From Haplomitrium mnioides (lineage: Eukaryota > Marchantiophyta > Haplomitriopsida > Calobryales), in the NCBI GenBank assembly GCA_049999725.1, contig JBNGIS010032634.1, positions 1 to 64,000 of the forward strand: a DNA stretch of 64,000 bases, written 5' to 3'. This document shows, piece by piece, positions 1-12,730 of this stretch. The number at the start of each line of letters is the position of its first letter. Positions within the stretch are counted from its first letter, which is position 1. Both the position numbers and the translations under genes were made by a program. The notes under the pieces are model-generated. The model was not told the DNA's origin and searched no databases. It worked only from the letters and a program-made list of their open reading frames with translations.

Positions 1-1130
1 AGAAACTCATCATAGGTCACAACTTTCTGTACATGCAACATAGTAGTGTGTGCTTGTTAACCAAATAACTGGTTTGAAGTGAGAGCTGCTCGCTTATGCA
101 ATGTGGAAGTATATGCTTGGAAGGAAGTAAATGGAAAGAAGTATAAACTTCACCAGTATACAATATAGAAGTGTGATTGGAAATAAACAACTCATCATAG
201 GTCACAACTTTCTTTACATGCAACATAGTAGTGTGTGCTTGTTAAGCAAATAAGTGGTTGGAAGCTAGTGTTGCTTGGGTATGCAATATGGAAGTGTATG
301 GTTGGAAGTGAGTTAATGGCAAGAAGTGTAAACTTCACTAGTTTGCAATATAGAAGTGTGATTGGGAATGACAAACTCATCATAATTCACAACTTTCTTT
401 ATATGCAACATAGTTGAGTATGCTTGTTAAGCAAAAAAATAGTTGGAAGTGGCAGCTGCTTGCGTATCTAGTGTGCAAGTGCATGGTTGGAAGTAAGTAA
501 ATGGCAATAAATGTAAACTTCACTTGTATGCAATATAGAAGTGTGATTGGAAAGGAGAAACTTGTCATAGGTCACAACTTTCTTTATATGCAACACTGTA
601 GAGTGTGCTTGTTAAGCAAATAACTAGTTGGAAGTGGCAGCTACTCGCTGGCGTATGCAATATCCAAGTGTATGGTTCGCAGTAAGTGAATGGAAAGAAG
701 TGTGAACTTCACTAGTATGCAATTTAGAAGTGTGACTAAAAAAGGGAAACTCATCATAGGTCACAACTTTCTTTATATAGAACATAGTAATGTGTGCTTG
801 TTTAGCAAATAAGTGGTTGGAAGTGAGATCTTCTCGCGTATGCAATGTGGAAGAGTATGGTTGGAAGTACGTCAATGGCAAGAAGTGTAAACTTCACAAG
901 CATGCAATGTAGAAGTATGATTGTAAATGAAAAACTCATCATAGGTCACAAATTTCTTCACATGCAACATAGCAGTAGTGTCCTTGTTAAGCATATAGCT
1001 GGTTGGATGTGAGAGTTGCTCACGTATGCAATGTGGTAGTGTATGGTTGGAAGTAAGTTAATGGCAAGAAGTGTAAAATTCACAAGCATGCAATATAAAA
1101 GTGTGATTGGAAATAAGAAACTCATCATAG

Positions 1131-1440
1131 GTCACAACTTTCTTTACATGCAACATAGTGGTGTGTGCTTGTTAAGTTAATAAGTGGTTGGAAGTGTGAG
1201 CTGCTCGCGTATGCAATGTGGTAGTGTATGGTTGGAAGTAAGTAAATGGCAAGAAGTGTAATTGGAAATGAGAAGAAAATCATAGGTCACAACTAACTTT
1301 ACATGCAACATAGTAGTGTGTGCTTGTTAAGCCAATAAGTGGTTGGAAGTGAGAACTGCTCGCGCATGCAATGTGGTAATGTATGGTTGGAAGTAAGTAA
1401 ATGGCAAGAATTGTAATTGGAAATGAGAAACAAATCATAG
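1131..1440 (+). repeat. Two adjacent 155-bp deleted monomers
   Basis: Anchors GTCACAAC lie at 1,131, 1,286 and 1,441, giving two units of exactly 155 bp. Both lack the same ~30 bp: the text runs AAGAAGTGTAATTGGAAATG, joining the AGAAGTGT of the second sub-repeat to the matching AGAAGTGTGATTGG of the third. A deletion between these short direct repeats explains it. The same junction recurs at 5,889..6,043, so this variant was spread by later array turnover. Confidence 0.85.
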
Positions 1441-4400
1441 GTCACAACGTTTTTTATATGCAACATAGAAGTGCATGCTTGTTAAGCAAATAAGTGGTTG
1501 GAAGTGAGAGCTACTCGCGTATGCATTGTGGAAGTGTATGGTTGCAAGTAAGTAAATGGCAAGAAGTCTACCTTTCACTAGCATGCAATATAGAAGGTGA
1601 CTGAAAAGGGGAAATTCATCATAGCTCACAACTTTCTTTATATGCAACATAGTAGTGTGTGCTTGTTAAGCAAATAACTGGTTGGAAGTGAGAACTGCTC
1701 GCATATGCAATGTTAAAGTGTATGGTTGGAAGTAAGTAAATGGCAAGAAGTGTAAACTTCACTAGTGAGCAATATAGAAGTGTGATTGGGAATAAGAAAC
1801 TCATCATAGGTCACAACTTTCCTTATATACAACGTAGTAGTGTGTGCTTGGTAAGCAAATAAGTGTTTGGAAGTGAGAGCTTCTCGCGTATGCAATGTGG
1901 AAGTGTATGGTTGGGAGTAAGTTAATGGCAAGAAGTGTAAACTTCAATAATATACAATATAGAAGTGTGATTGGAAATGAGAAACTCATCATAGGTCACA
2001 ACTTTGTGTACATGCAACATAGTAGTGTGTGCTTGTTAACCAAATAACTGGTTGGAAGTGAGACCTACTCGAGTATGCAATGTGGAAGTGTATGGTTGGA
2101 AAGAAGTAAATGATAAGAAGTGTAAACTTCACCAGTATGCAATATAGAAGTGTGATTGGAAATGAGCAACTCATCATAGGTCACAACTTTCTTCAAATGC
2201 AACATAGTTGTGTGTGCTTGTTAAGCAAATAATTGGTTGGAAGTTAGTGTTGCTTGGGTATGCAATGTGGAAGTGTATGGTTGGAAGTGAGTTAATGGCA
2301 AGAAGTGTAGACTTCACTAGTTTGCAATATAGAAGTGTGATTGGGAATGACAAACTCATCACAGTTCACAACTTTCTTTATATGCAACATAGTTGAGTGA
2401 GCTTGTTAAGCAAATAAGTTGTTGGAAGTGAGAGCTGCTTGCGTATGCAATGTGGAAGTGTATGGTTGGAAGTAAGTAAATGGCAAGAAGTGTAAACTTC
2501 ACTAGTATGCAATATAGAAGTGTGATTGGCAATGAGAAACTCATCATAGGCCACAACGTTCTTAATATGCAACATAGTAGTGTGTGCTTGTTAAGCAAAA
2601 AAATAGTAGGAAGTGGGAGCTGCTTGCGTATGCAGTGTGGGAGTGTATGTTTGGAAGTAAGTAAATGGCAAGAAGTGTACCCTCCACTAGCATGCAATAT
2701 AGAAGGTGACTAGAAAGGGGCAACTCACCATAAGTCACAACTTTCTTTATATACAACATAGTAGTGTGTGTTTCTTAAGCAAATTAGTGGTTGGAAGTGA
2801 GAACTACTTGCATATGCAATGTTGAGGTGTATGGTTAGAAGTAAGTAAATGGCAAGAAATGTGAACTTCACAGGTTTGCAATATAAAAGTATGATTCGAA
2901 ATGAGAAACTCATCATAGGTCACAACTTTCTTTATATGCAACATAGTAGTGTGCCCTTGTTAACCAAATAAGTGGTTGGAAGTGAGGGTCGCTCGCGTAT
3001 GCAATATGGAAGTGTAGGGTTGGAAGAATGTGAATGGCAAGAAGTGTAAACTTCACTAGTAAGCAATATAGAAGTCTGATTGGGAATAAGAAACTCATTA
3101 TAGGTCACAACTTTCCTTATATGCAACATAGTAGTGTGTGCTTGGTAAGCAAATAAGTGTTTGGAAGTGAGAGCTGCTCGCGTATGCAATGTGCAAGTGT
3201 ATGGTTGGAAGTAAGTAAATGGCAAGAAGTGTAAACTTCAACAACATGCAATATAGAAGTGTGATTGGAAATGAGAAACTCATCATAGGTCACAACTTTC
3301 TGTACATGCAACATAGTAGTATGTGCTTGTTAAACAAATAACTAGTTGGAAGTGAGAGCTGCTCGCGCATGCAATGTGGAAGTGTATGGTTGAAAGGAAG
3401 TAAATGAAAAGAAGTGTAAACTCCATCAATATGCAATATAGAAGTGTGATTGGAAATGACAAACTCATCATAGGTCACAACTTTCTGTACATGCAACACA
3501 GTAGTGTGTGCTTGTTAAGCAAATAACTGGTTGGAAGTGAGAGCTGCTCGAGTATGCAATGTGGAAGTCTATGGTTCGAAGGAAGTGAATGAAAAGAAGT
3601 GTGAACTTGACCAACATGCAATGTAAAAGTGTGATTGGAAATGAGCAACTCATCATAGGTCACAACGTTCTTTACATGCAACATAGTAGTGTGTTCTTGT
3701 TAAGCAAATAAGTGGTTGGAAGTTAGAGTTGCTTGCGTATGCAATATGGAAGTGTATGGTTGGAAGTGAGTTAATGGCAAGAAGTGTAAACTTCACTAGT
3801 TTGCAATATAGAAGTGTGATTGGGAATGAGAAACTCATTACAGTTCACAACTTTCTTTATATCCAACATAGTTGAGTGTGCTTGTTAAGCAAATAAGTTG
3901 TTGGAAGTGAGAGCTGCTTGCGTATGCAATGTGGAAGTGTGTGGTAGGAAGTAAGTAAATGGCAAAGAGTGTAAACTTCACTAGTATGCAATATAGAAGT
4001 GTGATTGGAAATGAGAAACTCATCATAGGCCACAACTTTCTTAATATGCAACATAGTAGTGTGTCCTTGTTAAGCAAAAAAATAGTTGGAAGTGAGACCT
4101 ACTTGCGTTTGCAGTGTGGAAGTGTATGGTTGGAAGTAAGTAAATGGCAAGAAGTGTAAACTTCACTAGTATGCAATATAAAAGTGTGATTGGAAATGAG
4201 AAACTCATTATAGGTCACACCTATCTTTGTTTGTAACATAGTAGTGTGTGTTTGTTAAGCAAATAAGTGGTTTGAAGTGAGAGCCATTCGCGTATGCAAT
4301 ATGGAAGTGTATGGTTGGAATTAAGTAAATGGCAAGAAATGTAAACTTCACTTGTATGCAATATAGAAGTGTGATTGGAAAGGAGAAACTTATCATAGAT

Positions 4401-5888
4401 CACAACTTTCTTTATATGCAACAATGTAGAGTGTGCTTGTTAAGCAAATAACTTGTTGGAAGTGGCAGCTGCTCGCTGGTGTATGCAATATCAAAGTGTA
4501 TGGTTCGCAGTAAGTGAATGGCAAGAAGTGTGAACTTCACTCGTATGCTATGTAAAAGTGTGACTAGAAAAGGGAATCTCGTCATAGGTCACACCTTTTT
4601 TTATATGGAACATATTAGTGTGTCCTTGTTAAGCAAATAAGTGGTTGGAAGTGAGATCTTCTCGCGTATACAATGTGGAAGAGTATGAATGGAAGTACGT
4701 CAATGGCAAGAAGTGTAAACTTCACTAGTATTCAATATAGAAGTATGATTGGAAATGAAAAACTCATCATAGGTCACAATTTTCTTTATATGCAACATAG
4801 TAGTAGTGTCATTGTTAAGCAGATAACTAGTAAGAAGTGAGAGTTGCTCGCGTTTGCAATGTGGTAGTGTATGGTTGGAAGTAAGTTAATGGCAAGAAGT
4901 GTAAACTTCACAAGAATGTAATATAAAAGTGTGATTGGAAATAAGAAACTCATCATAGCTTCCAACTTTCTTTACATGCAACATAGTAGTGTGTGCTTGT
5001 TAAGCAAATAAGTGGTTGGAAGTGAGATCCGTTCACGTATGCAATATGGAAGTTTATGGTTGGAAGTAAGTTAATTGCAAGAAATGTAAACTTCACTTGT
5101 ATGTAATATACAAGTGTGATTGGGAATGAGAAACTCGTCATAGGTCACAACTTTCTTTATATGCAACAATGTAGAGTGTGCTTGTTAAGCAAACAACTGG
5201 TTGGAAGTAGAAGCTGCTCGCTGGCGTATGCAATATCGAAGTGTATGGTTTTTTAGTAAGTGAATGGCAAGAAGTGTGAACTTCACTAGTATGCAATATA
5301 GAAGTGTGACTAGAAAGGGGACACTCATCAATACCCACAATTTTCTTTATATGCAACATAGTAGAGTGTTCTTGTTAAGAAAATAAGTGGTTGGAAGTGG
5401 TATCTTCTTGCGTATGCAATGTGAAAGAGTATGGTTGGAAGTAAGTTAATGGCAAGAAGTGTAAACTTCACTAGTAAGCAATAAAGAAGTGTGACTGGGA
5501 ATAAGAAACTCTTCATAGGTCACAACTTTCTGTACATGCAACATAGTAGTGTGTGCTTGTTAAGCAAATAAGTGGTTGAAAGTGATACTTCTCGCGCATG
5601 CAATGTGGAAGAGTATGGTTGGAATTAAGTCAATGGCAAGAAGTGTAAACTTCACTAGTATGCAATATAGAAGTATGATTGGAAATGAAAAACTCATCAT
5701 AAGTCACAACTTTCTTCATATGCAATATAGAAGTAGTGTCCTTGTTAAGCAAATAACTGGTTGGAAGTGAGGGTTGCTCGCGTATGCAATGTCGTAGTGT
5801 ATGGGTGGAAGTAAGTTAATGGCAAGAAGTGTAAACTTCACAAGCATGCAATACAAAAGTGTGATTGGAAATAAGAAACTAATCATAG

Positions 5889-6043
5889 GTCACAACTTTC
5901 TTTACATGCAACATAGTAGTGTGTGCTTGTTAAGCCAATCAGTGGTAGGAAGTGAGAGCTGCTCGCATATGCAATGTGGAAGTGTGTGGTTGGAAGTAAG
6001 TAAATGGCAAGAAGTGTAATTGGAAATGAGAAACTCATCATAG
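5889..6043 (+). repeat. 155-bp deleted monomer, third copy
   Basis: The spacing between anchors at 5,889 and 6,044 is 155 bp. The junction (AAGTGTAATTGGAAATGAG) is the same as in the pair at 1,131..1,440, which points to common descent rather than independent loss. Confidence 0.8.
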
Positions 6044-6589
6044 GTCACAATGTTTTTACATGCAACATAGTAGTGTGTGTTTGTTAAGCAAATAAGTGGT
6101 TGGAAGTGAGAGCTGCTCGCGAATGCAATAATGAAGTGTATGGTTAGAAGTAAGTCAATGGAAAGGAGTGTAAACTTTACTAGTCTGCAACATAGAAGTG
6201 TGATTGGAAATGAGAAACTCATTATAGGTCAAACCTATCTCTATATGCAACATAGTGGTGTGTGCTTGTTAAGCAAATAAGTGGTTTGAAGTGAGAGCCT
6301 TTTGTGTATGCAATATGGAAGTGTATGGTTGGAGGTAAGTATATGGCAAGAAATGTATACTTCACTAGCATGCAATATAAAAGTGTGATTGGAAATGAGA
6401 AACTTATTATAAGTGAAACCTTTGTTTATATGCAACATAGTAGTGTGTGCTTGTTAAGCAAATAAGTGGTTGGAAGTGAGAGCCCTTTGCGTATACAATG
6501 TGGAAGTGTATGGTTGGAAGTAACTAGATGGCAAGAGATGTAAACGTCACTTGTATGCAATATAGAAGTGTGATTGGAAAGAAAAAACT

Positions 6590-9500
6590 TATTATAGATC
6601 AAACCTTTCTTTATATGCAACATAGTAGTGTGTGCTTATTCAGCAAATAACTGGTTGGTATTGAGTGCCGTTTGCGTATCCAATATGGAAATGTATGGTT
6701 GGAGGAAAGTAAATGGAAAGAAATGTAAACTTCACAAGTATGCAATATAGAAGTGTGATTGGAAAGGTGAAACTCATTATAGGTCACAACTTTCTTCATA
6801 TGCAACATAGTAGTGTGTGCTTGGTAAGCAAATAAGTTGTTGGAAGTAAGAGTTGCTCGCGTATGCAAGATGGAAGTGTATGGTTGAAAGAAAGTTAATG
6901 GCAAGAAGTGTAAACTTCACTAGTATGCAATATAGAAGTGTGATTGGAAATGAGAAACTCATCATAGGTGACAACTTTCTTGATATGCAACATAGTAGTG
7001 TGTGCTTGTTAAGCAAATGAGTGGTTGGAAGTGAGAGCTGCTCGGGTATCCAATGTGGAAGTGTATGGTTGGAAGTAAGTAAATTGCAAGAAGTGTAAAC
7101 TTCAGTAATATGCAATATAGAAGTCTGATTGGAAATGAGGAACTCATCATAGGTTACAACTTTCTTTATATGCAACATAGTAGTGTGTGCTTCTTAAGCA
7201 AATAAGTGGTTGGAAATGAGAGGTGCTTGCGTATGCAATGTGGAAGAGTATGGTTGGAAGTAAGTAAATGGAAAGAAGTGTAAACTTCACTAGTATGCAA
7301 TATAAAAGTGTGATTGGGAATGAGAAACTCATTATTGGTCACAACTTTCTTTATATGCAACATAGTAGTGTGTGTTTGGTAAGAAAATAAGTGGTTGCAA
7401 GTGACAACCACTTGCTGACATATGCAATGTGGAAGTGTATGGTTGGAAGTAAGTAAATGGCAAAAAAATGTAAACTTCACTAGTTTGCAATACAGAAGTG
7501 TGATTGCAAATGAGAAACTCATTATAGGTCACAATTTTTTTATATGCCACATAGTATTCTGTGCTTGTTCAGCAAATAAGTGGTTGGAAGTGAGAGCTGC
7601 TCACATATGCAATGTGGAAGTGTGTGGTTGGAAGTAAGTAAATGGCAAGAAGTGTAAATTTCACTAGTATGCAATGCAGAAGTGTGATTGGAAACGAGAA
7701 ACTCATCATAGGTCATAACTTTCTTTATATGCAACATAGTAGTGTGTGCTTGTTAAGAAAATAAGTGGGTGGATGTGAGAGCTACTTGTGTATGCAATGT
7801 GGAAGTGTATGGTTGGAAGTAAGTAAATGGCAAAAAGTGTAAACTTCACTAGTATGCAATTTAGAAGTGTGGTTGGAAATGAGAAAATCATTATAGGTCA
7901 AACCTTTCTTTCCATGCAACATAGTAGTGTGTGCTTGTTAAGAAAATAAGTGGTTGGACGTGAGAGCTACTTGCGTATGCAATGTGGAAGTGTATGGTTG
8001 GAATGGCACAAAGTGTAAACTTCACTAGTATGCATATAGAAGTGTGATTTGAAATGAGAAATTCATTATAGGTCAAACCTTTCGTTATATGCAACATAGT
8101 AGTGTGTGCATATTAAGCAGATAAGTGGTTGGAGGTGAGAGCCATTCGCGTATGCAATGTGGAAGTGTATGGTTGGAATTAAGTAAAGCGTAAGAAATGT
8201 AAACTTCACTAGTATGCAATAAAGAAGTGTGATTAGAAAATAGAAACTCATCATAGGTCACAACTTTCTTTATATGCAACATAGTAGTGTGTGCTTGTTA
8301 AGAAAATAAGTGGTTGGAAGTGAGAGTTGCTCGCGTATGCAATGTCGATCTATATGGTTGGAGGTAAGTAAATGGCAAGAAGTGTAAACTTCACTTGTAT
8401 GTAATAAAGAAGTGTGATTGGAAATGAGAATTTCATCATAGGTCACACCTTTCTTTATATGCAATATAGTAGTGTGTGCGTGTTAAGAAAATAAGTGGTT
8501 GGAAGTAAGAGCTGCTCGCGTATGCAATGTGGAAGTGTATGGTTGGAAGTAAGTGAATGGCAAGAAGTGTAAATTTTACTAGTATGCAATATGGAAGTGT
8601 GATTGAAAATGAGAAACTCATCATAGGTCACAACTTTGTTTACATGCAACATAGTAGTGTGTGCTTGTTAAGTAAATATGTGTTTGGAAGTGAGAGCTGC
8701 TTGCGTATGCAATATGGAAGTGCATGGTTTAAACTAAGTAAATGGCAAGAAGTGCAAACTTCACTAGTATGAAATATAGAAGTGTTATTGGAAATGAGAT
8801 ACTCATCTTAAGTCACAACTTTCTTTATATGCAACATAGTAGTGTTAAGCAAATAAGTTGTTGGGAGTGAGATCTGCTCGTGTATGCAATATAGAAGTGC
8901 ATGGTTGTAAGTGAGTAAGCGGGAAGAAGTGTAAAATTCACTAGTATGCAATATAGAAGTGTGGTTGGAAATGAGAAACTCATTGTAAGTCACAACTTTC
9001 TTTATATGCAACATAGTAGTGTGTGCTTGTTAAGCAAAAAAGTGGTTGCAAGTGAGAGTTGCTCACTAGCTGGTGTATGCAATATGGGAGTGTATGGTTG
9101 GAAGCAAGTAAATGGCAAGAAGTGTAAACTCCACTAGTTAGCAATATAGAAGTGTGACTGGAAATGAGAAACTCTTCATAAGTCACAACTTTCTTTGAAT
9201 GCAACGAAGTCTCATGTTTCTTTATATGCAACATAGTCACAACTTTCTTTATGTGCAACATAGTAGTGTGTGCTTGTTAAGCAAATAACTGGTTGGAAGT
9301 GAGTGCTGCTCGCATACGCAATATGAAATTGTATGGTTGGAAGTAGGTAAATGGCAAGAAGTGTAAACTTCACTAGTATGCAATATACAAGTATGATTGG
9401 AAATGAGAAACTCATTATAAGTCACAACTTTCTTTATATGAAATACAATAGTGTGTGCTTGTTAAGCAAAAAAATAGTTGGAAGTGAGAGCTACTTGTGT

Positions 9501-12044
9501 TGCAATAAAGAAGTGTATGATTGGAAGTCTGCAAATGGCAAGAAGTGTAAAACTTCACTAGTATGTAATATAGAAGTGTGATTGGAAATGAGAAACTGAT
9601 CATAGGTCACAACTTTCTTTACATGCAACATAGTAGTGTGCTTGTTAAGCACAGAAGTGGTAGGAAGTAAGAGCTGCTTGTGTGCGTATGCAATATGGAA
9701 GTGTATGGCTAGAAGTAAATGAACGGCAAGAAGTGTAAACTTCACTAGTATCCAATATAGAAGTCTAATTGGAAATGAGAGAATCATCATAGGTCACAAC
9801 CTTGCTTATGTGCAACATTGTAGTGGGTTCTTGTTAAGCAAATAAGTGGTTGGAAGTTAGAGTCGTTCGCGTATGCAATATGGAAGTGTATGGTTGGAAG
9901 TAAGTAAATTGCAAGAATTGTAAACTTCACTAGTGTGCAATATAGAAGTGTGATTGGAAATGAGAAACTCATTATAGGTCATAACATTCTTTATATGCAA
10001 TATAGTAGTGTGTGTTTGTTAAGCTATTAAGTGGTCGAAAGTGAGAGGTGCTCGTTGATGCAACATGGAAGCATATGGTTGGAAGCAACTAAATGGCAAG
10101 AAGTGTGAACTTCTTTAGAATCCAATATAGAAGTGTAATTGGAAATGAAAAACTCATTATAGGTCACAACTTGCCTCCTATGCAACATAGTAGTGTGTGC
10201 TTGTTAAGCAAATACATGGTTGGAAGTCAGAACTACTCGCTTATGCAATGTCAAAGTGTATCGTTCGAAGCAAGTAAATAGAGAGAAGTGTAAACATCAC
10301 TAGTATGCAATATATAAGTGTGATTGGAAATGAGAAACTCATCATAGGTCAGAACTTTCCTTATATGCAATGAAGTAGTGTGTGCTTGTTCAGCAAATTA
10401 GTGGTTGGAAGTGAGAGCTCCTCACGTATGCAATATAGAACTGTATGGTTGGAAGTAAGTAAATTGCAAGAGATGTAGACTTCACTAGTGTGCAATATAA
10501 AAGTGTGATTGGAAATGAGAAACTCATCATAAGTCACAACTTGATTTATATGCAACATAGTAGTGTGTGCTTGTTAAGCAAATAAGTGGTTGGAAATGAG
10601 GGCTGTCGCGTATCCAATATGGAAGTGTATGGTTGGAAGTAAGTAAATGGCAAGAAGTGCAAACTTCACTAGTATGTAATATAGAAGTGTGATTGGAAAT
10701 GAGAAACTCATCATAGGTCACAACTTTCTTCACATGCAACATAGTAGTGTGTGCTTGCTAAGCATATAAGTGGTTCGAAGTAAGAGCTACTCACCTGCGT
10801 ATGCAATATGGAATTGTGTGTTTGAAAGTAAGTAAATGGAAAGAAGTGTAAACTTTAAGTAAATGGAAAGAAGTGTAAACTTTACTAGTGTGCAATATAG
10901 AAGTGTGATTGGAAATGAGAAACTCATCGTAAGTCACAACTTTCTTTACATGCAACATAGTAGTGTGTGTTTGTTAAGCAAATAAGTGGTTGGAAGTGAG
11001 AGCTGCTCACCTGCGTATGCAATATGGAAGTGTATAGCTAGAAGCAATTAAATGGCAAGAAGTATAAACTTCACTAGTATGCAATATAGAAGTGTGATTG
11101 GAAAGGAGAAACTCATCAAAGGTCACAACTTTCTTTATATGCAACATAGTAGTGTGTGTTTGGTAAGAAAATAAGTGGTTGCAAGTGACAACAACTCGCT
11201 GACATATGCAATGTGGAAGTGTATGGTTGGAAGTAAGTAAATGGCAAGAAGTGTAAACTTCACTACCATGCAATATAGAAATGTGATTGGAAATGAGAAA
11301 CTCATCATAAGTCACGACTTTCCTTATATGCAACATAGTAGTGAGTGTTTGTGAAGCTAATAAGTGGTCAAAAGTGAGAGCTACTCACATATTCAATATG
11401 GAAGTGTATGGTTGGAAGCAAGTAAATGGCAAGAAGTGTAAACTTTACTAGTGTTCAATACATAAGTGTGATTGGAAATGAGAAACTCATTATAGGTCAC
11501 AACTTTCCTCTTATGCAAAATAGTAGTGTGTGCTTGTTAAGCAAATACGTGGTTGGAAGTCAAACCTACTCTCGTATGCGAAGTGGAAGTGTATGGTTAG
11601 AAGTAAGTAAATAACAAGAAGTGTAAACTCCACTAGTATGCAATATAGAACTGTGATTGGAAATGAGAAACTCGTCATAGGTCACAACTTTCCTTATATG
11701 CAACAGAGTAGTGTGTGTTTGTTCAGCAAATGAAAGGTTGGAAGTAAGAGCTACTCGGTATGCAATATGGAAGTGTATGGTTTAAAGAAAGTAAATTGCA
11801 CGAAGTATAAACTTCACTACTATGCAATATAGAAGTGTGATTGGAAATGGGAAACTCATCATAAGTCACAACTTGCTTTATATGCAACATGACAGTGTGT
11901 GCTTGTCAAGCAAATAAGTGATTGGAAGTGAGAGCTGCTCACGTATGCAATAAATATGGAAGTGTATGGTTGAAAGAAAGTAAATTGCAAGAAGTATAAA
12001 CTTCACTAGTATGCAATATAGAAGTGTGATTGGAAATGAGAAAC
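6590..12044 (+). repeat. Duplicated satellite block, copy A
   Basis: Rare monomer marks in this stretch recur in the same order in copy B (18,002..25,291). Examples are ATTATAGATC at 6,591 and 18,002; ATAGTATTCT at 7,551 and 18,958; GTCGATCTAT at 8,344 and 20,680; a partial duplication CTCATGTTTC at 9,211 and 22,296; AAGCTATTAA at 10,021 and 23,109; and CTGACATATG at 11,199 and 24,260. Offsets drift from about 11.41 to 13.09 kb, meaning that monomers were gained in B or lost in A after duplication. Confidence 0.8.
10830..10883 (+). repeat. 27-bp tandem duplication inside a monomer
   Basis: A 27-bp segment beginning AAGTAAATGGAAAG and ending AAACTTT occurs twice back to back (10,830..10,856 and 10,857..10,883). 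It lengthens this monomer. The related monomer near 23,910..23,950 has only one copy, so the duplication postdates the block duplication described separately. Confidence 0.85.
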
Positions 12045-12054
12045 NNNNNNNNNN
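12045..12054. other. Assembly gap, 10 N
   Basis: The sequence left of the gap ends TTGGAAATGAGAAAC and the sequence to the right begins with the same 15 bases. The contig ends overlap, so the real gap is probably zero. Confidence 0.9.
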
Positions 12055-12730
12055 TTGGAAATGAGAAACTCATCATAAGTCACAACTTTCTTTACATGCA
12101 ACATAGTAGTGTATACTTGTTAAGCAAATAAGTGGTTGGAAGTGAGAGCTGCTCGCGTGTGCAATATGGAATTGTATGTTTGAAAGTAAGTAAATGGAAA
12201 GAAGTGTAAACTTTGCTAGTATGCAATATAGAAGTGTGATTGGAAAGGAAAAACTTAACATAGGTCACAACTTTCTTTACATGCAACATAGTAGTGTGTG
12301 TTTGTTAAGAAAATAAGTGGTTGGAAGTGAGAGCTGCTTGTGTATGGAATATGGAAGTGCACGGTTGCAAGAAAGTAAATGGCAAGAAGTGTAAACTTCA
12401 CAAGAATGCAATATAGAAGTGTGATTGGAAATGAGAAACTCATCATAGGTCACAACTTTCTTTATGTGCAACATACTAGTGTGTGTTTGTTAAGAAAATA
12501 AGTGGTTGGAGGTGAGAGGTGCTTGCAACTGGAATATGAAAGTGTATGGTTGGAAGAAAGTAAATGACAAGAAGTGTGATTTCAACTAGCATGCAATATA
12601 GAATTGTGATTGGAAATGACAAAATCATCATAGGTCACAACTTTGTTTACATGAAAAATAGTAGTGTGTGCTTGTTAAGAAAAAATGTGGTTGGCAAGGA
12701 GAGCTGCTCGTGTATGCAATATGGAAGTGT

